Numbered from the stretch's first letter, positions 45,077 through 57,354 are shown. The stretch is 64,000 nt of DNA from Chamaea fasciata (GCA_029207755.1 JARCOQ010000003.1:1-64000); one strand, 5' to 3'. Notes: generated by a model not told the origin, from the letters alone. Made by a program: numbers and translations.

Positions 45077-45326
45077 TTGAAGGGGCCCCCCCGCTCCAAA
45101 CCCAGCACGGCCGCCTGCGTTGCGGCCCCCCAAAAACCCATGGCCGCCCCCCGAGCTGATATCGACCCCCCCACAGCATCATTGATCCCCACCCGAGTGT
45201 CACTGACCCCCCCCAATGTCATTGATGCCCCCCCAGTATTCCATTGATCTTCCCTCACCGTCGCTGACGCCCCCCAAAATTCCATTGATCCCTCCCACTT
45301 GATCCCGCCCTTTTTCTCCCCTCACG

Positions 45327-45387
45327 TTTCCCGCCCTTTTTCTCCCCTCACGTTTCCCGCCCTTTTTCTCCCCTCACGTTTCCCGCC
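45327..45387 (+). promoter_or_regulatory. Tandem E2F-type sites in head F2
   Basis: There are three TTTCCCGCC words at 45327, 45353 and 45379, spaced 26 bp, one more than in F1. Confidence 0.5.
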
Positions 45388-45725
45388 CTTTTTCGTGGGG
45401 AACGACCCCTGAGGGGGCCTGTGGAGGGATTCTGGAGGTCCGAGGGGTGAATTTGGGGTTTGGAGGGAGGTTTTGGGGGGTCCCAGGGATGGATTTTGGG
45501 GTTTTTGGGGGTCCAAGGGATGGATTCGAGGGTCCCGGGGTGGATCTGGGGTCCTGGGGAGGTTTTGGGGGGTCCCAGGGGTGGATTTGGGGTTCATGGG
45601 GAGGGGTTTAGGGGTTTTATGGCACCTCAGGGGTGAATTTGGGGTCCGGGGAGAGGTTTGGGGGGTTTTTTGGGGTCCCAGGGGTGAATCTGGGGTCTGG
45701 GGAGGGGTTTTTGGGGGTCCCTCAC

Positions 45726-45825
45726 CTGCAGGGCGTCGCGGGGGTGGCAGGGGGAGGGGGCAGCGGGGGGGGCCCAGCGCCCACCCCCCCTTGGGCTTCA
45801 GGAGGGCGTCGATGAGACCGAAACA
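45726..45825 (-). pseudogene. Coding-like exon fragment 1 in head F2
   Basis: It has the same reading frame and the same donor as the F1 copy. The neighbouring poly-G/C tract on the acceptor side differs in length from F1, which would not affect the exon itself. Confidence 0.4.
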
Positions 45826-46101
45826 GCTCGGGGGGGGGGGGGTCAAAAACGGGGGGGGTCACGGGCTGGAACCCCCCAGTGCCCCCCAAACCACCCCCAG
45901 GGCCCCCCCCGACCTGCAGGAGCGCCCAAAACCCTCCTCAGGTTCCTTTGATGCCTCAAATGGGCCGCCCAAACCTCCCGAAGATCCCCCAAAACCACCC
46001 AAAGCAGCCCCCAGGACTCCCCCCAGACCCCCCAAAACCCCCCAAACCCCTCCAGGACAACTCGGGACCCCCAGGACCCCCCAAATCCGCTCCCCCGTCC
46101 C

Positions 46102-46158
46102 CCTGAGGCCTCGTTTGACCCGCTCCACGTTGCGGACAGGCAGCAGCTGATCAAGCCA
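46102..46158 (-). pseudogene. Coding-like fragment 2 in head F2
   Basis: It encodes the same peptide as the F1 copy and lies in the same order relative to fragment 1 and the bird-type ACTGGG repeats. Confidence 0.35.
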
Positions 46159-46410
46159 CAAGCACCAACACCTGCGGGACTGGGATGGACTGGGAGCACT
46201 GGGAGGGTGATCAGAGAGAACTGGGATGGACGGGGAGTGGACTGGGACGAACTGGCAGGCGTGTGGGGGTCCGTGGTGGGCACACGGTGCCTAACTGGTC
46301 TATACTGGGATGGGTCTAATGGCCCCAGGGGAGGGGGTGTGGCCACACTGGTCCAGACTGGGAGGGGTGTCACCATGGCGCCGGAGGCGGAGTCGAGGAT
46401 TCGGGCGAGG

Positions 46411-49400
46411 CAGGGACACCTAGGGGACAGCCAGGGCACCCCCAGGGACACCTAGGGGACACCAGGGCACCCCTGGGTACACCTAGGGGACAGCCAGGGA
46501 ACCCCCAGGGACACCTAAGGGACAGCCAGGGCACCCCCAGGGACGCTTAGGGGACAGTCAGGGAACCCCCCAGGGACACCTAAGGAACAGCCAGGGCACC
46601 CCCAGGGACGCTTAGGGGACAGTCAGGGCACCCCAAGGACAGCCAGGGAACCCCCAGGGACACCTAGGGCCCCCCAGGGACACCTAGGGGACAGCCAGGG
46701 AACCTCCAGGGACACCTAAAGGACAGCCAAGGCACTCCCAGGGACACCTTCGGTACAGCCAAGGCACCTCAGGGACACATAGGGGACAGCCAGGGCACCC
46801 CCAGGGACACCTAGGGGACAGCCCGGGGACCCCAAGGTGCACCTAGGGGACGGCAAGGGAACCCCAAGGGACAGCCGGGGCACCCCAAGGGACAGCTAGG
46901 GGACAGCCAGGGGACCCCTGGGGACACCTAGGGGACAGGGAGGGCACTTTCGGGGACAGCCAGGGCACCCCAGGGACAGTCAGGGCACCCCCAGGGACAC
47001 CCAGGGCCCCCCAGGGACACCTAGGGGACAGCCAGGGAACCTCCAGGGACACCTAAAGGACAGCCAAGGCACTCCCAGGGACACGTAGGGGACAGCCAGG
47101 GCACCCCCAGGGACACCTAGGGGACAGCCAGGGCACTCCCAGGGACACCTAGGGTCAGCCAGGGCACCCCCAGGGACACCTAAGGGACAGCCAGGGCACT
47201 CCCAGGGACACCTAGGGTCAGCCAGGGCACCCCCAGGGACACCTAAGGGACAGCCAGGGCACCCCCAGGGACACCTAGGGGACAGCCAGGGAACCTCCAG
47301 GGACACCTAAAGGACAGCCAAGGCACCCCCAGGGACACCTAAGGGACAGCCAGGGCACCCCAGGGAGAGCCAGGGCACCCCCAGGGATGCCTAGGGGACA
47401 GTCAGGGCACCCCAGGGACAGCCAGGGAACCCCCAGGGACACCTAGGGGACAGACAGGGCACCCCAGGGACACCTAGGGGACAGCCAGGGCACCCCCAGG
47501 GACACCTAGGGGACAGCCAGGGAACCCCCAGGGACACCTAGGGGACAGCCAGGGCACCCCCAGGGACGCCTAGGGGACAGTCAGGGCACCCCCAGGGACA
47601 GCCAGAGCACCCCCAGGGACAGCCACGGGACAGCCAGGGAACCCCCAGAAACACCTAGGGGACAGACAGGGCATCCTCAGGGACACCTAGGGGACAGCCA
47701 GGGCACCCCCAGGGACACCTAGGGGACAGCCAGGGAACCCCCAGGGACACCTAGGGGACAGCCAGGGCACCCCCAGGGACGCCTAGGGGACAGTCAGGGC
47801 ACCCCAGGGACAGCCAGGGAACCCCCAGGGACACCTAGGGGACAGTCAGGGCACCCCAGGGACAGTCAGGGCACCCCCAGGGACACCTAGAGGACAGCCA
47901 TGGAACTCCCAGGGACACCTAGGGGACAGCCAGGGAACCCCTGGGTACACCTAGGGGACAGTGAGGGCACTTTTGGGGACAGCCAGGGCCACCCCAGGGA
48001 CAGCCAGGGCACCCCCAGGGACACCTAGGGGAGAGCCAGTGCACCCCCAGGGACACCTAGGGGACACCAGGGCACCCCTGGGTACACCTAGGGGACAGCA
48101 AGGGTACCCCTGGGTACACCTAGGGGACAGCGAGGGCACTTTTGGGGACAGCCAGGGCCACCCCAGGGACAGCCAGGGCACCCCCAGGGACACCTAGGGG
48201 ACAGCCAGGGCACTCCCAGGGACAACTAGGGGACACCAGGGCACCCCTGGGTACACCTAGGGGACAGCGAGGGTACCCCTGGGTACACCTATGGGACAGC
48301 GAGGGCACTTTTGGGGACAGCCAGGGCCCCCCCAGGGACAGCCAGGGCACCCCCAGGGACACCTAGGGGACAGCCAGGGCACCCCCAGGGACACCTAGGG
48401 GACAGCCAGGGAACCCCCAGGGACACCTAAGGGACAGCCAGGGCACCCCCAGGGACGCTTAGGGGACAGTCAGGGCACCCCAAGGACAGCCAGGGAACCC
48501 CCAGGGACACCTAGGGGACAGCCAGGGCACCCCAGGGACACCCAGTGCCCCCCAGGGACACCTAGGGGACAGCCAGGGAACCTCCAGGGACACCTAAGGG
48601 ACAGCCAGGGGACCCCAGGGAGAGCCAGGGCCCCCACAGGGACACCTAAGGGACAGCCAGGGCATCCTCAGGGACACCTAAGGGAGAGCCAGGGCACCCC
48701 AGGGACAGCCAGGGAACCCCAGGGACACCTAGGGGACAGCCAGGGCATCCTCAGGGACACCTAAGGGACAGCCAGGGCACCCCCAGGGACACCTAGGGGA
48801 CAGCGAGGGTACCCCTGGATACACCTAGGGGACAGCGAGGGCACTTTTGGGGACAGCCAGGGCCCCCCCAGGGACAGCCAGGGCACCCCCAGGGACACCT
48901 AGGGGACAGCCAGGGCACCCCCAGGGACAGCCAGGGAACCCCCAGGGACACCTAAGGGACAGCCAGGGCACCCCAGGGAGAGCCAGGGTCCCCACAGGGA
49001 CACCTAGGGGACAGCCAGGGCATCCCAAGGGACAGCCAGGCCACTACCCCAAAGACCTAGGGGACAGCAAGGGCACCCCAGGGACACCTAGGGGACAGCC
49101 AGGGAACCTCCAGGGACACCTAAAGGACAGCCAAGGCACTCCCAGGGACACATAGGGGACAGCCAGGGCACCCCCAGGGACACCTAGGGGACAGCCCGGG
49201 GACCCCAAGGTGCACCTAGGGGACGGCAAGGGCACCCCAAGGGACAGCCGGGGCACCCCAAGGGACAGCTAGGGGACAGCCAGGGCACCCCAGGGACAGC
49301 CAGGGAACCCCCAGGGACACCTAGGGGACAGCCAGGGCACCCCTGGGGACACCTAGGGGACAGGGAGGGCACTTTCGGGGACAGCCAGGACACCCCCAGG

Positions 49401-49434
49401 GACAGCCAGGGGACAGCTGGGGCCCCCCCAGGGG
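46411..49434. repeat. 32-bp minisatellite, array 2
   Basis: It has the same unit as array 1, about 3.0 kb long, with long shared variant blocks (48055-49430 against 43590-45070) and marker variants such as GACACCTTCGGTACAGCC (46744) that are shared with array 3 (51058). Confidence 0.95.
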
Positions 49435-49684
49435 TTGAAGGGGCCCCCCCGCTCCAAACCCAGCACGGCCGCCTGCGTTGCGGCCCCCCAAAAACCCATG
49501 GCCGCCCCCCGAGCTGATATCGACCCCCCCACAGCATCATTGATCCCCACCCGAGTGTCACTGACCCCCCCCAATGTCATTGATGCCCCCCCAGTATTCC
49601 ATTGATCTTCCCTCACTGTCGCTGACTCCCCCCAAAATTCCATTGATCCCTCCCACTTGATCCCGCCCTTTTTCTCCCCTCACG

Positions 49685-49745
49685 TTTCCCGCCCTTTTTC
49701 TCCCCTCACGTTTCCCGCCCTTTTTCTCCCCTCACGTTTCCCGCC
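49685..49745 (+). promoter_or_regulatory. Tandem E2F-type sites in head F3
   Basis: There are three TTTCCCGCC words at 49685, 49711 and 49737, spaced 26 bp, as in F2. Confidence 0.5.
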
Positions 49746-50083
49746 CTTTTTCGTGGGGAACGACCCCTGAGGGGGCCTGTGGAGGGATTCTGGAGGTCCG
49801 AGGGGTGAATTTGGGGTTTGGAGGGAGGTTTTGGGGGGTCCCAGGGATGGATTTTGGGGTTTTTGGGGGTCCAAGGGATGGATTCGAGGGTCCCGGGGTG
49901 GATCTGGGGTCCTGGGGAGGTTTTGGGGGGTCCCAGGGGTGGATTTGGGGTTCATGGGGAGGGGTTTAGGGGTTTTATGGCGCCTCAGGGGTGAATTTGG
50001 GGTCCGGGGAGAGGTTTGGGGGGTTTTTTGGGGTCCCAGGGGTGAATCTAGGGTCTGGGGAGGGGTTTTTGGGGGTCCCTCAC

Positions 50084-50183
50084 CTGCAGGGCGTTGCGGG
50101 GGTGGCAGGGGGAGGGGGCAGCGGGGGGGGCCCAGCGCCCACCCCCCCTTGGGCTTCAGGAGGGCGTCGATGAGACCGAAACA
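50084..50183 (-). pseudogene. Coding-like exon fragment 1 in head F3
   Basis: It is the third copy, with a CG to CA-type change in the Arg/Pro tail (GCGTTGCGG against GCGTCGCGG on the plus strand) and the donor intact. Confidence 0.4.
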
Positions 50184-50458
50184 GCTCGGGGGGGGGGGGT
50201 CAAAAACGGGGGGGGTCACGGGCTGGAACCCCCCAGTGCCCCCCAAACCACCCCCAGGGCCCCCCCCGACCTCCAGGAGCGCCCAAAACCCTCCTCAGGT
50301 TCCTTTGATGCCGCAAATGGGCCGCCCAAACCTCCCAAAGATCCCCCAAAAACACCCAAAGCAGCCCCCAGGACTCCCCCCAGACCCCCCAAAACCCCCC
50401 AAACCCCTCCAGGACAACTCGGGACCCCCAGGACCCCCCAAATCCGCTCCCCCGTCCC

Positions 50459-50515
50459 CCTGAGGCCTCGTTTGACCCGCTCCACGTTGCGGACAGGCAC
50501 CAGCTGATCAAGCCA
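50459..50515 (-). pseudogene. Coding-like fragment 2 in head F3
   Basis: It is the same as the other two except GGCACCAGC for GGCAGCAGC on the plus strand, changing LLPV to LVPV on the minus strand. Confidence 0.35.
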
Positions 50516-50769
50516 CAAGCACCAACACCTGCGGGACTGGGATGGACTGGGAGCACTGGGAGGGTGATCAGAGAGAACTGGGATGGACGGGGAGTGGACT
50601 GGGACGAACTGGCAGGCGTGTGGGGGTCCTAGGTGGGCACACGGTGCCTAACTGGTCTATACTGGGATGGGTCTAATGGCCCCAGGGGAGGGGGTGTGGC
50701 CACACTGGTCCAGACTGGGAGGGGTGTCACCATGGCGCCGGAGGCGGAGTCGAGGATTCGGGCGAGGCA

Positions 50770-51978
50770 GGGACACCTAGGGGACAGCCAGGGCACCCCT
50801 GGGTACACCTAGGGGACAGCGAGGGCACTTTTGGGGACAGCCAGGGCCCCCCCAGGGACAGCCAGGGCACCCCCAGGGACACCTAGGGGACAGCCAGGGC
50901 ACCCCCAGGGACACCTAGGGGACAGCCAGGGAACCCCCAGGGACACCTAAGGGACAGCCAGGGCACCCCCAGGGACGCTTAGGGGACAGTCAGGGCACCC
51001 CAAGGACAGCCAGGGAACCTCCAGGGACACCTAAAGGACAGCCAAGGCACTCCCAGGGACACCTTCGGTACAGCCAAGGCACCTCAGGGACACATAGGGG
51101 ACAGCCAGGGCACCCCCAGGGACACCTAGGGGACAGCCCGGGGACCCCAAGGTGCACCTAGGGGACGGCAAGGGAACCCCAAGGGACAGCCGGGGCACCC
51201 CAAGGGACAGCTAGGGGACAGCCAGGGCACCCCTGGGGACAGTCAGGGCACCCCCAGGGACACCCAGGGCCCCCCAGGGACACCTAGGGGACAGCCAGGG
51301 AACCTCCAGGGACACCTAAAGGACAGCCAAGGCACTCCCAGGGACACGTAGGGGACAGCCAGGGCACTCCCAGGGACACCTAGGGTCAGCCAGGGCACCC
51401 CCAGGGACACCTAAGGGACAGCCAGGGCACCCCCAGGGACGCTTAGGGGACAGCCAGGGCACCCCAGGGACAGCCAGGGCACCCCCAGGGACACCCAGGG
51501 CGCCCCAGGGACACCTAGGGGACAGCCAGGGAACCTCCAGGGACACCTAAAGGACAGCCAAGGCACCCCCAGGGACACCTAGGGGACAGCCAGGGCACCC
51601 TAGGGACAGTCAGGGCACCCCAAGAGACACCCAGGGCACCCCCAGGGACGCCTAGGGGACAGTCAGGGCACCCCAGGGACAGCCAGGGAACCCCCAGGGA
51701 CACCTAGGGGACAGTCAGGGCACCCCAGGGACAGTCAGGGCACCCCCAGGGACACCTAGAGGACAGCCATGGAACTCCCAGGGACACCTAGGGGACAGCC
51801 AGGGAACCCCCAGGGACACCTAGGGGACAGCCAGGGCACCCCAGGGAGAGCCAGGGCACTCCCACGGACACCTAGGGGACAGCCAGGGCACCCCAGGGAC
51901 ACATAGGGGACAGCCCGGGGACCCCAAAGTGCACCCAGGGGACGGCAAGGGCACCGCAGAGACAGCCAGGGCACCCAG
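50770..51978. repeat. 32-bp minisatellite, array 3
   Basis: It has the same unit, about 1.2 kb. Its right edge is joined to segmental-duplication copy 2 at CACCCAGAGCTCCAAGG, with no spacer. Confidence 0.95.
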
Positions 51979-52061
51979 AGCTCCAAGGGCTATCCAAGGG
52001 ATGCTCAAAACCCTTACCAACGATTGGCTTTAATAAAGCAACTCACACAAAGTCACCAACA

Positions 52062-54468
52062 TCACGCGGACACAGCACCATTCTTTTGTTGGTCTGTAAC
52101 GGCTGCAACAAAATACGCCCTCCTGGAAGCAGTTCAGCACTTACTGATCACTTCTTTGTTTTGGCACTTCCCAGCCAGGGCCTGCGGGGCCTCCTGCAGA
52201 TGCAGGTCTTCGCTGACAAGGCTCCACTTGTGCAGCAGCAGCAGGAGCAGGAGCAGCAGCAGCAGCAGCTCCCTGAAATTTTAGAAAATATTAGAAAAAT
52301 ACAGGCAAAAATCTCACCTCTGTCCTCCCCTAAGAACATCCCCAGGACATCATCCCAGTTTTTCCCAGCTAGGAGCTGCAAGGAATTCAGGCAGGGGAAA
52401 TGACATCAGGGAACAGCTTTGTAAAGTCAAAGGCAGAAAGAGAAGATCCACCAGCAAAGGGCAGGAAAGGGGAAAGGTTTCTGAAAACATTTCTGCAGTC
52501 TAATTAATAATTATTTCCGCTTCCCCAGCGAGAAGAACACAGACTCACAGCCATTCAGGCCTGACAGTCCCCTGCAGCCAGAGCTCAGCACACATCCACA
52601 GAAGCAAGTCCAGCATCTGAAAGAAAAAAAAAAAAAAAAACAAAAACCAAACACAACAATCAAACCAGTAGGAAAAGGTGATTTCTTTGGCTTCAAAGTT
52701 ATTTCAAGTTCTTAAAGCCCAACACAGCTGCTAGGAGAAACAGAGTCAGGGCTCCTGGCAGACAGAGGGTGTTTTCCCCCCGAGGGGATTGCAGAGGAAT
52801 TGTCTGGGACTTGGACTGTCCCTCGGGGTGACACCAGTTGCTGTGACTTCTATCATTCCATATGTTTGACTCCCAAAACTTCCCAGCCCAGGGGCTTGAG
52901 CTGACAGGGCAGCACAAAGATTGTTCTCTGTGTGGTGCCCAGATTTGGGGTTCACTGTCACCTTTGCTAGTTTAGATGAATTATACCCACGGCCCCGAAT
53001 TCCCTGCTCAGTTCCCGCTGCAATAACCTCACAGTGCCTCACGGAGCACGGATATTCCCACGCAGAGCTGCTGCTTGAATGCCAGACGTGTCAGGAACCA
53101 GCAGAGCTTCCAAGGAAGCTCAGCAGGATGGGGACAGGATAGGTTTCTATTCCATAGATTTGGTTAATTATAACCCTCACCCCCTGGGGGTCACCTGTCA
53201 GATTTCCCTGGAATTCAGCCACCCCCCTGAGCTCGGGCTCCAGGTGATGTTTCAGAGCAGGAGAAGGCACTGGCCGGCCTGTGCTGAGGCAGCCCCTGTG
53301 CCCTCGGGAGGACACAGCTCCCTGCAGGAGCTCAGCTCCTTTCCGAGCCCCAGCAGTGGCCTCTGCAAGTGCCTTTCCCTCAGGCAAGGGACGCCCATCC
53401 CTGCCTTCAGCACACCTCCAGTGGGACCCACCTGCAAAAGCTTTCCATCACTTCTGCACTCCGGCCGGCTCCCTGGAAAAGTCCAGACTTCATCCAAACG
53501 AAACTCCATCCCACTCAAACCTTTGATTTTGAGGCATCTCCGAGGGCCGTTGCTCTGGATTTAATTTCTGTGAGGGAGGAGCGCCTTGGCTTTAATGCTG
53601 CCGACGGGTGATGTCCTCAGGCTGAAAGGGAGGGGATTTGGGGTGGCCAGGACATCCCTGGCAACTGTGTGGGAGCTCCGGGAGGTGGGAATTGCTGTCT
53701 GAGCCCCTCTGCAGACAGCCCGAGCCGCCGTTCCCGGGCAATGCCAGCTGTTCCCCGGGGAGCTCTTGGGCTGTGGGTGCCTCTGTCCGGGCTGCAGCAT
53801 CTCCCCGTGCCCGGCGGGAGCAGCCCCTGGCCGAGGAGCCGCGGCAGCCCCGGGGCCGTGTCCGTGCCAGCCCCGAGCCCGGCCCCGGGCCCTGCGTTTG
53901 GCCGCCGCTGCCACGGGCGGGGCCCCGCAGGCACAGCTCCTCCCTGCACATCATCCCAGGGCTGCTGGCCCCGCTGGGGCTGCCGGCCTCCTTCCTCCCT
54001 GCGCCTCCGGGCACCCGGGACACCTGCAGGAAACCCCGAGGGACACTGCAGGCGGCACGGGGGGGCACCGAGGCCTCCGGCCAGAAAAGCAGCCCCGGCC
54101 TCAGCAGCTGCCATCATTTTGGCCCGGCAACACTCACCTGCAGGAAACGCCCCTGTGCGGGTGGGACCGGCCCTGCCTCTCTGCAGAGCTTTGGTCGTGG
54201 AAGAAGGGAAGCCTCAGGACTCGTCCTGCTCCTTTCCGCCCGGAAAGAGACTTTGTGTGAGTACTTTTACGGCAGCTGCTGGGTAAATCCTGGAAAGGAC
54301 AGGAAATCAGCGTCACTGGAAGAGCTTTGTGCTGTCGTGAGCTGCCAGCCACTTCTGCCCTCGAGCCATTCCAGGGGCTGGTGTGTGAAGCAGCTTTGGC
54401 AGAGAAGGCGGCACTGCACTTACCTTAGTGGGGCCAAGCGTTGCCATCCTATGGAGGTCCATCCCCAT
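52062..54468 (-). CDS. Candidate spliced gene of unknown function, copy 2
   Basis: The same splice model holds on the minus strand: 54468-54424, 54180-54138, 53362-53195, 53017-52962, 52616-52549, 52272-52145 and 52102-52062, with all borders intact. Differences from copy 1: the Leu run after the MLDLLLW exon is seven codons longer (in frame); QNKGVI becomes QNKEVI; and the 654-bp junction changes the end, so the last piece reads TVTDQQKNGAVSA then TGA instead of TVTDQQSK. A minus-strand ATTAAA lies about 30 bp after the stop (52034-52029). In-frame indels and no premature stops are compatible with coding use but not proof at this level of identity. Function is unknown. Confidence 0.35.
52231..52269 (+). 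repeat. CAG/GAG repeat, 12 triplets (5 in copy 1)
   Basis: CAG4-GAG-CAG-GAG-CAG5 here against CAG5 at 16009-16023. On the minus strand it encodes a Leu run inside the 52272-52145 exon of the candidate gene. Confidence 0.9.
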
Positions 54469-54471
54469 AAT

Positions 54472-54546
54472 GCAGAGATTGGTTCAGCTGCTTGGAGCAG
54501 AGTCCGGGTAATGCCAAGGTGCTGAGTTCGATTCTCAAACGGTCCG
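54472..54546 (+). pseudogene. tRNA-like sequence, copy 2
   Basis: It is identical in sequence, by eye, to 18229-18303, with the same A-box-like and B-box-like words and the same antisense position in the strong exon (54600-54424). Confidence 0.45.
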
Positions 54547-54662
54547 TCCGCTTGAGAGTCAGATTTTAGGATCCCTCTCAGCCTCAGTATATCCTGTGAC
54601 CTGGAAATAAGAGGAAAATTCTCGGCTGAGTTTTAATAAAACAGCTTTTGCCATTGCAGGGT

Positions 54663-55862
54663 GTGAGCTGCACTCGGCGATTTTCGGCCGCGACGAGCCC
54701 CACGAGCCTTCCGCCCTTCCTTGCCGCCATCTTGGTTGCGTCTGAGGCCACTTCCGGTCCCGCCGGCATCTTTTTTGCGGCACCTCTAAGGCCCCCGGCA
54801 GGTGTTTACACAGACGCCTGACTAAATCCGCGAATCCGAACGCAAGCGCGGCGCGGCTGAGCACACGGCCCGTGTCCCCACACCTGGAGACGCCGCGGAA
54901 AATTGCGCCCGGGCGGCGCCGTAGTCGGGGTTTCGTGCAGGCATCTGGCTAAACGCCTATAGGGTCCTTATTTTTTCGCGCCCTTTTGGCCGCCCTTTTT
55001 GGAAGGTCGGGCGCCTCGCGCCTGGGCGCCATTTTGTGAGGGGCGTCGCGTGACTTCCGCTTTTGCTCGCCGCCATCTTGGCTGCGGCTGAGGCCACTTC
55101 CGTCCCGGCCGCCATGTTCTTGGCGGCTCGGCATAGGCCCCCGGCAGGTGTTTACACAGACGCCTGAATAAATCCACGAATTTAAAAGCAAGCGCGGCGC
55201 GGCTGAGCACACGGCCCGTGTCCCCACACCTGGAGACGCCGCGGAAAATTGCGCCCCGGCGGCGCCGTTGTCGGGGTTTCGTGCAGGCATCTGGCTAAAC
55301 GCCTATAGGGTCCTTAATTTTTCGCGCCCTTTTGGCCGCCCTTTTTGGAAGGTCGGGCGCCTCGCGCCTGGGCGCCATTGTGTGAGGGGCGTCGCGTGAC
55401 TTCCGCTTTTCCTTGCCGCCATCTTTGTTGCGGCTGAGGCCACTTCCGTCCCGGCCGCCATGTTCTTTGCGGCTCGGCATAGGCCTCCGCCAGGTGTTTA
55501 CACAGACGCCTGACTAAATCCGCGAATCCGAACGCAAGCGCGGCGCGGCTGAGCACACGACCGGTGTCCCTACACCTGGAAACGCCGCGGAAAATTGCGC
55601 CCGGGCGGCGCCGTAGTCGGGGTTTTTGTGCAGGCGTCTGGCTAAACGCCTATAGGGTCCTTATTTTTCCCGCCCTTTTGGCCGCCCTTTTTGGAAGGTC
55701 GGGCGCCTCGCGTCTCGCCGCCATCTTGGTAGTGGAACCCACTAAAATGCCCCCTCGGCTCCTCCCACAAGCGCCTGACTGAATGGACTGCAGCCCGCGG
55801 CGCCGCTGCGCCCCCATCCCGTGTCCGCACACCCGCAAACGCCGCGGAAAATCGCGCCCGGA
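54663..55862. promoter_or_regulatory. CpG island of tandem 347-bp promoter-like units, copy 2
   Basis: It has the same arrangement as 18420-19620. Here the first YY1-type motif is intact (CCGCCATCTTGG at 54724), whereas copy 1 has CCGCCATCATGG (18481). One GC-to-CC and one A-to-T change lie near 55256 and 55269. Confidence 0.7.
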
Positions 55863-55999
55863 CGGCTCCGGGGTCCGGGTGGCGCGCGCAGGCAGCCGGC
55901 TGCCACGCGCCCGGGCTCCTTGCCTTTTTCCCTCCCTTTCGGCCCCGAGCTGCGGGCGGGCGGGCGGCAGCGCCGCCCCCGAGCTCACAATGCGGGGCT

Positions 56000-56300
56000 G
56001 CCACGTGCCTCGGGGACGGGCGGGGGGGACATCTGCACTACCGCTCTTTGGCCACAGGGTGGCAGCATTGTCTCACAGATCATGAGGGACGGGCACGGGG
56101 GACAGCTGCACTACCGCTCTTTGCCCACCGGGTGGCAGCATTGCCTCACAGATCAGGCGGGACGGGCGGGAGGGACAGCTGCACTACCGCTCTTTGCCCA
56201 CACGGTGGCAGCATTGCCGCACAGATCAGACGGGACGCGCGGGACGGGACAGCTGCACTACCGCTCTCTGCCCACAGGGTGGCAGCACTGCCGCGCGGCG
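56000..56300 (+). promoter_or_regulatory. 73-bp VNTR carrying four CTCF-like motifs, copy 2
   Basis: Motifs are CCACAGGGTGGCAG at 56052 and 56272, CCACCGGGTGGCAG at 56125 and CCACACGGTGGCAG at 56198, all on the plus strand. There is one unit fewer than in copy 1, and the motif variants differ while the GGTGGCAG core is kept. Confidence 0.6.
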
Positions 56301-56439
56301 GCGCGGAGCGGAGGCATAAACGAACGTGCCCAGAAATGCCCTTGCGAACAGCCTCCGGAATAAATGGCCCAAAAGACCCCCGAGCACACCTGCGAGAGCC
56401 CTGCCAGCAACCAGACCGAAACGAAAAAGCCTTTCGTTC

Positions 56440-56825
56440 AGGCTCTATTTCAATATTTTTTATCTTTGTGATTCTGATATTTACATTCATCATTACAATT
56501 CATCTTTTATATTATGTACATTATACATCATGTATTATGTTTATTATACTATTATATTTATTATAGATATTAAATATAGAAAGTTATATATAAAATAATT
56601 TATTATGTAATGTTATAAATAATAATACATTTCATTTAAATATGATTATGTACATTATAGATGTTTATATTATGTATATTAAATATATTTATAAAACGTG
56701 TAGTAAGTAATAATATATTGTGTATTTTTTATTGATATTATTTTTCATATCCTATACTTTTTGTTATTTTTCTTTTTCATTATTTTTTAAATTCGTTTGT
56801 TTATATTTTAAACGATATTTTACAC
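56440..56825. other. AT-rich block, copy 2
   Basis: It corresponds to 20270-20660, with a 4-base loss (TTATTTAT shortened near 56598) and a T-run length change near 56725. No gene is seen. Confidence 0.7.
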
Positions 56826-57354
56826 TAGATGAATTCATGAACCTAACACATCAGAAACACAATTAATTTGAATTAAATGAGCCTGGTTTTCTAAGGGGTA
56901 AAGTTTTAATCTTTATTTAGATAATATGGGCATATTTTCTCTATCTGTATGGGGTTTTTTTGGTGGGTTGCGGGGGATTTTATTTTGGGGGTTTTCTTTT
57001 TTTGTTCGCTTTGTTTTGGATTTCTTTGCTAATAAACAAGCAGGGTCGGAGAGTTCAAAATAAAACGTCTACTTTGTTTTTATTGCTCCCTCTGAAATAC
57101 GCCTCGACAGCCTGGACAGCAGGCTGCTGCTGGTAACACTGTGCACGGGTAGGAGGAGACCTGGTCGGGGCTGGGAAGGAAAAAACGGCACCACGGTGGT
57201 CACAGCTTTCTCCCTTCAGGAGTTTTATGGAGCAGAAAATACAGAGCTTTTGCCAACTGCGCTCTCTATGACATCCGGACGTCCAGCGGGCACCGAGGTC
57301 ATTTCTCATCTTTCTTGCCAACAGCCAAACCCCCAGGCGCCCGGGGGAAGAAAG

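Larger units (their letters stand above)
45077..49434. repeat. Compound repeat unit F2
   Basis: The head at 45077-46410 has about 90 bp more on its left than F1 (CTCCAAACCCAGCACGG, CCCATGGCCGCC) and the minisatellite runs at 46411-49434. The head is nearly identical to that of F1 apart from indels in G/C runs and one extra E2F-type repeat. The minisatellite 3' half (48055-49430) matches 43590-45070 of F1 closely. Confidence 0.9.
49435..51978. repeat. Compound repeat unit F3, short minisatellite
   Basis: The head at 49435-50769 is nearly identical to that of F2. The minisatellite (50770-51978) is only about 1.2 kb and ends where duplication copy 2 begins (AGAGCTCCAAGG). Blocks at 50930-51340 match 46560-47080 of F2. 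Confidence 0.9.

Noticed and set aside
42486..51978. CRISPR-like regular repeats
   Set aside because: The units are contiguous ~32-bp repeats without unique spacers, in vertebrate-type DNA. They are a minisatellite.
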